A stretch of 64,000 nucleotides of DNA, taken from Bacillota bacterium. Lineage in GTDB: Bacteria; Bacillota; Clostridia; Lachnospirales; Lachnospiraceae. Below, piece after piece: positions 63,530 to 64,000 of this stretch; the stretch's first letter is position 1; each line of letters starts with the position of its first letter. The position numbers and the translations under genes are program-made. The notes under the pieces were generated by a model. That model saw only the letters and a list, made by a program, of their open reading frames with translations. It made no database searches and had not been told where the DNA came from. Where the stretch lies: contig JAEYFP010000035.1 of NCBI GenBank assembly GCA_023402845.1, positions 62,001-126,000 on the forward strand. The letters are read 5' to 3'.

Positions 63530-64000
63530 TTATTCCCTCACTTTCTTCTGCTGTCTCACATAAAAAATCGATATCATCACACATACAATCAGTGCAAAAA
63601 CCGCAGCTGCGGACGCCTTGGCATACTTACTGCTGTGGAAAGCCAACTTGTAAATATAGATACTGAGCGTCTGTGTAGAATTGACAGGGCCACCACCGGT
63701 CAGCATCCAGATTACCGAGAAGGACTGTATTGTCCAGACAAAATCCAGCATCATAATACTGATTAAAATCGGTTTCAGTTGCGGAATCGTAATATACAAA
63801 AATCGTTTAAATGCAGTTGCTCCGTCAAGCGCGGAGCTCTCATACAAATCCTGCGAAATCCCCTGCAATCCCGCAAGAATACTGATCATATAAAACGGAT
63901 ACCCACACCAGATATTCACAAAGGTTATTACCAGCAACGATATCTTTCTGTTGCTCAACCATTCCGTATCCTTTGTGGCCAGCCGTACAAAAGACAATAA
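63530..64000 (-). CDS. Sugar ABC transporter permease (MalF type), partial
   Basis: The C-terminal 157 codons of a MalF/UgpA-type permease are present and the reading frame continues past the window edge (the codon at 63998-64000 is sense). The EAA loop SQDLYESSALDGATAFKRFLYITIPQLKP and three or four terminal helices are visible, with LTGGGPVNSTQTLSIYIYKLAF, the usual TxGGP motif of these subunits. It is the partner of the permease that follows. Confidence 0.92.
   Translation of the reverse strand, partial: LLSFVRLATKDTEWLSNRKISLLVITFVNIWCGYPFYMISILAGLQGISQDLYESSALDGATAFKRFLYITIPQLKPILISIMMLDFVWTIQSFSVIWMLTGGGPVNSTQTLSIYIYKLAFHSSKYAKASAAAVFALIVCVMISIFYVRQQKKVRE

Overview
The window looks like a chromosomal segment of an anaerobic, motile Firmicute of class Clostridia, most likely a Lachnospiraceae member. 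The evidence is a cdaA-ybbR-glmM operon, an mbl-flhO-flhP flagellar/cell-shape group, ftsEX next to an M23 peptidase and CtpA, a clostridial agr system with cyclic lactone autoinducer, DUF1667-type anaerobic glycerol metabolism, and many ABC sugar uptake and glycosidase genes. This family assignment is an inference; no rRNA gene is present to confirm it. Almost every gene lies on the minus strand. The only convincing plus-strand gene is a membrane glycosyltransferase at 32.9-34.3 kb. I saw no rRNA, tRNA, CRISPR array, insertion sequence or prophage.

Layout. (1) 1-4.4 kb: the end of a sugar module, with a lipoprotein sugar-binding protein (cut by the window edge), a GH78 alpha-L-rhamnosidase whose leader carries an array of LacI/CcpA-like operators, and a ThuA-like protein. 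(2) 4.5-16.4 kb: housekeeping genes, comprising HPr with its own promoter; recD2-comFC-yvyF-two unknown membrane proteins-cdaA-cdaR-glmM, read as one closely packed series; and mbl-flhO-flhP-rod-binding protein. (3) 16.7-25.3 kb: uvrB and uvrA, separated by three overlapping genes for a dolichol-phosphate-mannose-synthase-like glycosyltransferase, an MBOAT O-acyltransferase and an AlgX/DHHW-like protein, apparently a polymer O-acylation cassette. (4) 25.5-31.9 kb: ftsE-ftsX-M23-ctpA division/cell-wall genes, a PucR-type regulator and a YitT transporter. (5) 31.9-42.5 kb: envelope glycosyltransferases, a CPBP protease, a histidine-less HPr-like protein, RidA, CvfB, an acyl-ACP thioesterase, and the glycerol set glpK-glpA-like-FAD oxidoreductase-DUF1667.

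(6) 42.6-46.7 kb: a complete agr-type quorum-sensing locus (LytTR regulator, GHKL kinase, AgrD, AgrB). The 49-codon agrD at 44219-44368 is easily missed, because the longest agrB reading frame runs back over it in another frame. Upstream of agrD and of an unrecognised 217-residue protein lie near-identical promoters. Each has two 9-bp boxes 20 bp apart, a TTGAAA -35, a 17-bp spacer and a GATAAT -10. The unknown protein is therefore a likely direct output of the signalling system.

(7) 46.9-64 kb: two adjacent sugar clusters. Cluster A (46.9-56.6 kb) has a GntR-LacI-type regulator, a three-gene sugar importer without ATPase, an unclassified (alpha/alpha)6 glycosidase-like protein, a GH125 alpha-mannosidase, a D-allulose (psicose) 3-epimerase and an L-fucose/D-arabinose isomerase. 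Perfect ATGATATATCAT palindromes precede both the regulator and the importer. The last two enzymes could together convert D-altrose to D-fructose, or D-arabinose to D-xylulose. Cluster B (56.7-64 kb) has a PfkB kinase, D-lyxose/D-mannose isomerase, RpiR regulator, two class II aldolases, an ADP-dependent sugar kinase homologue and the permeases of a second importer that runs off the window.
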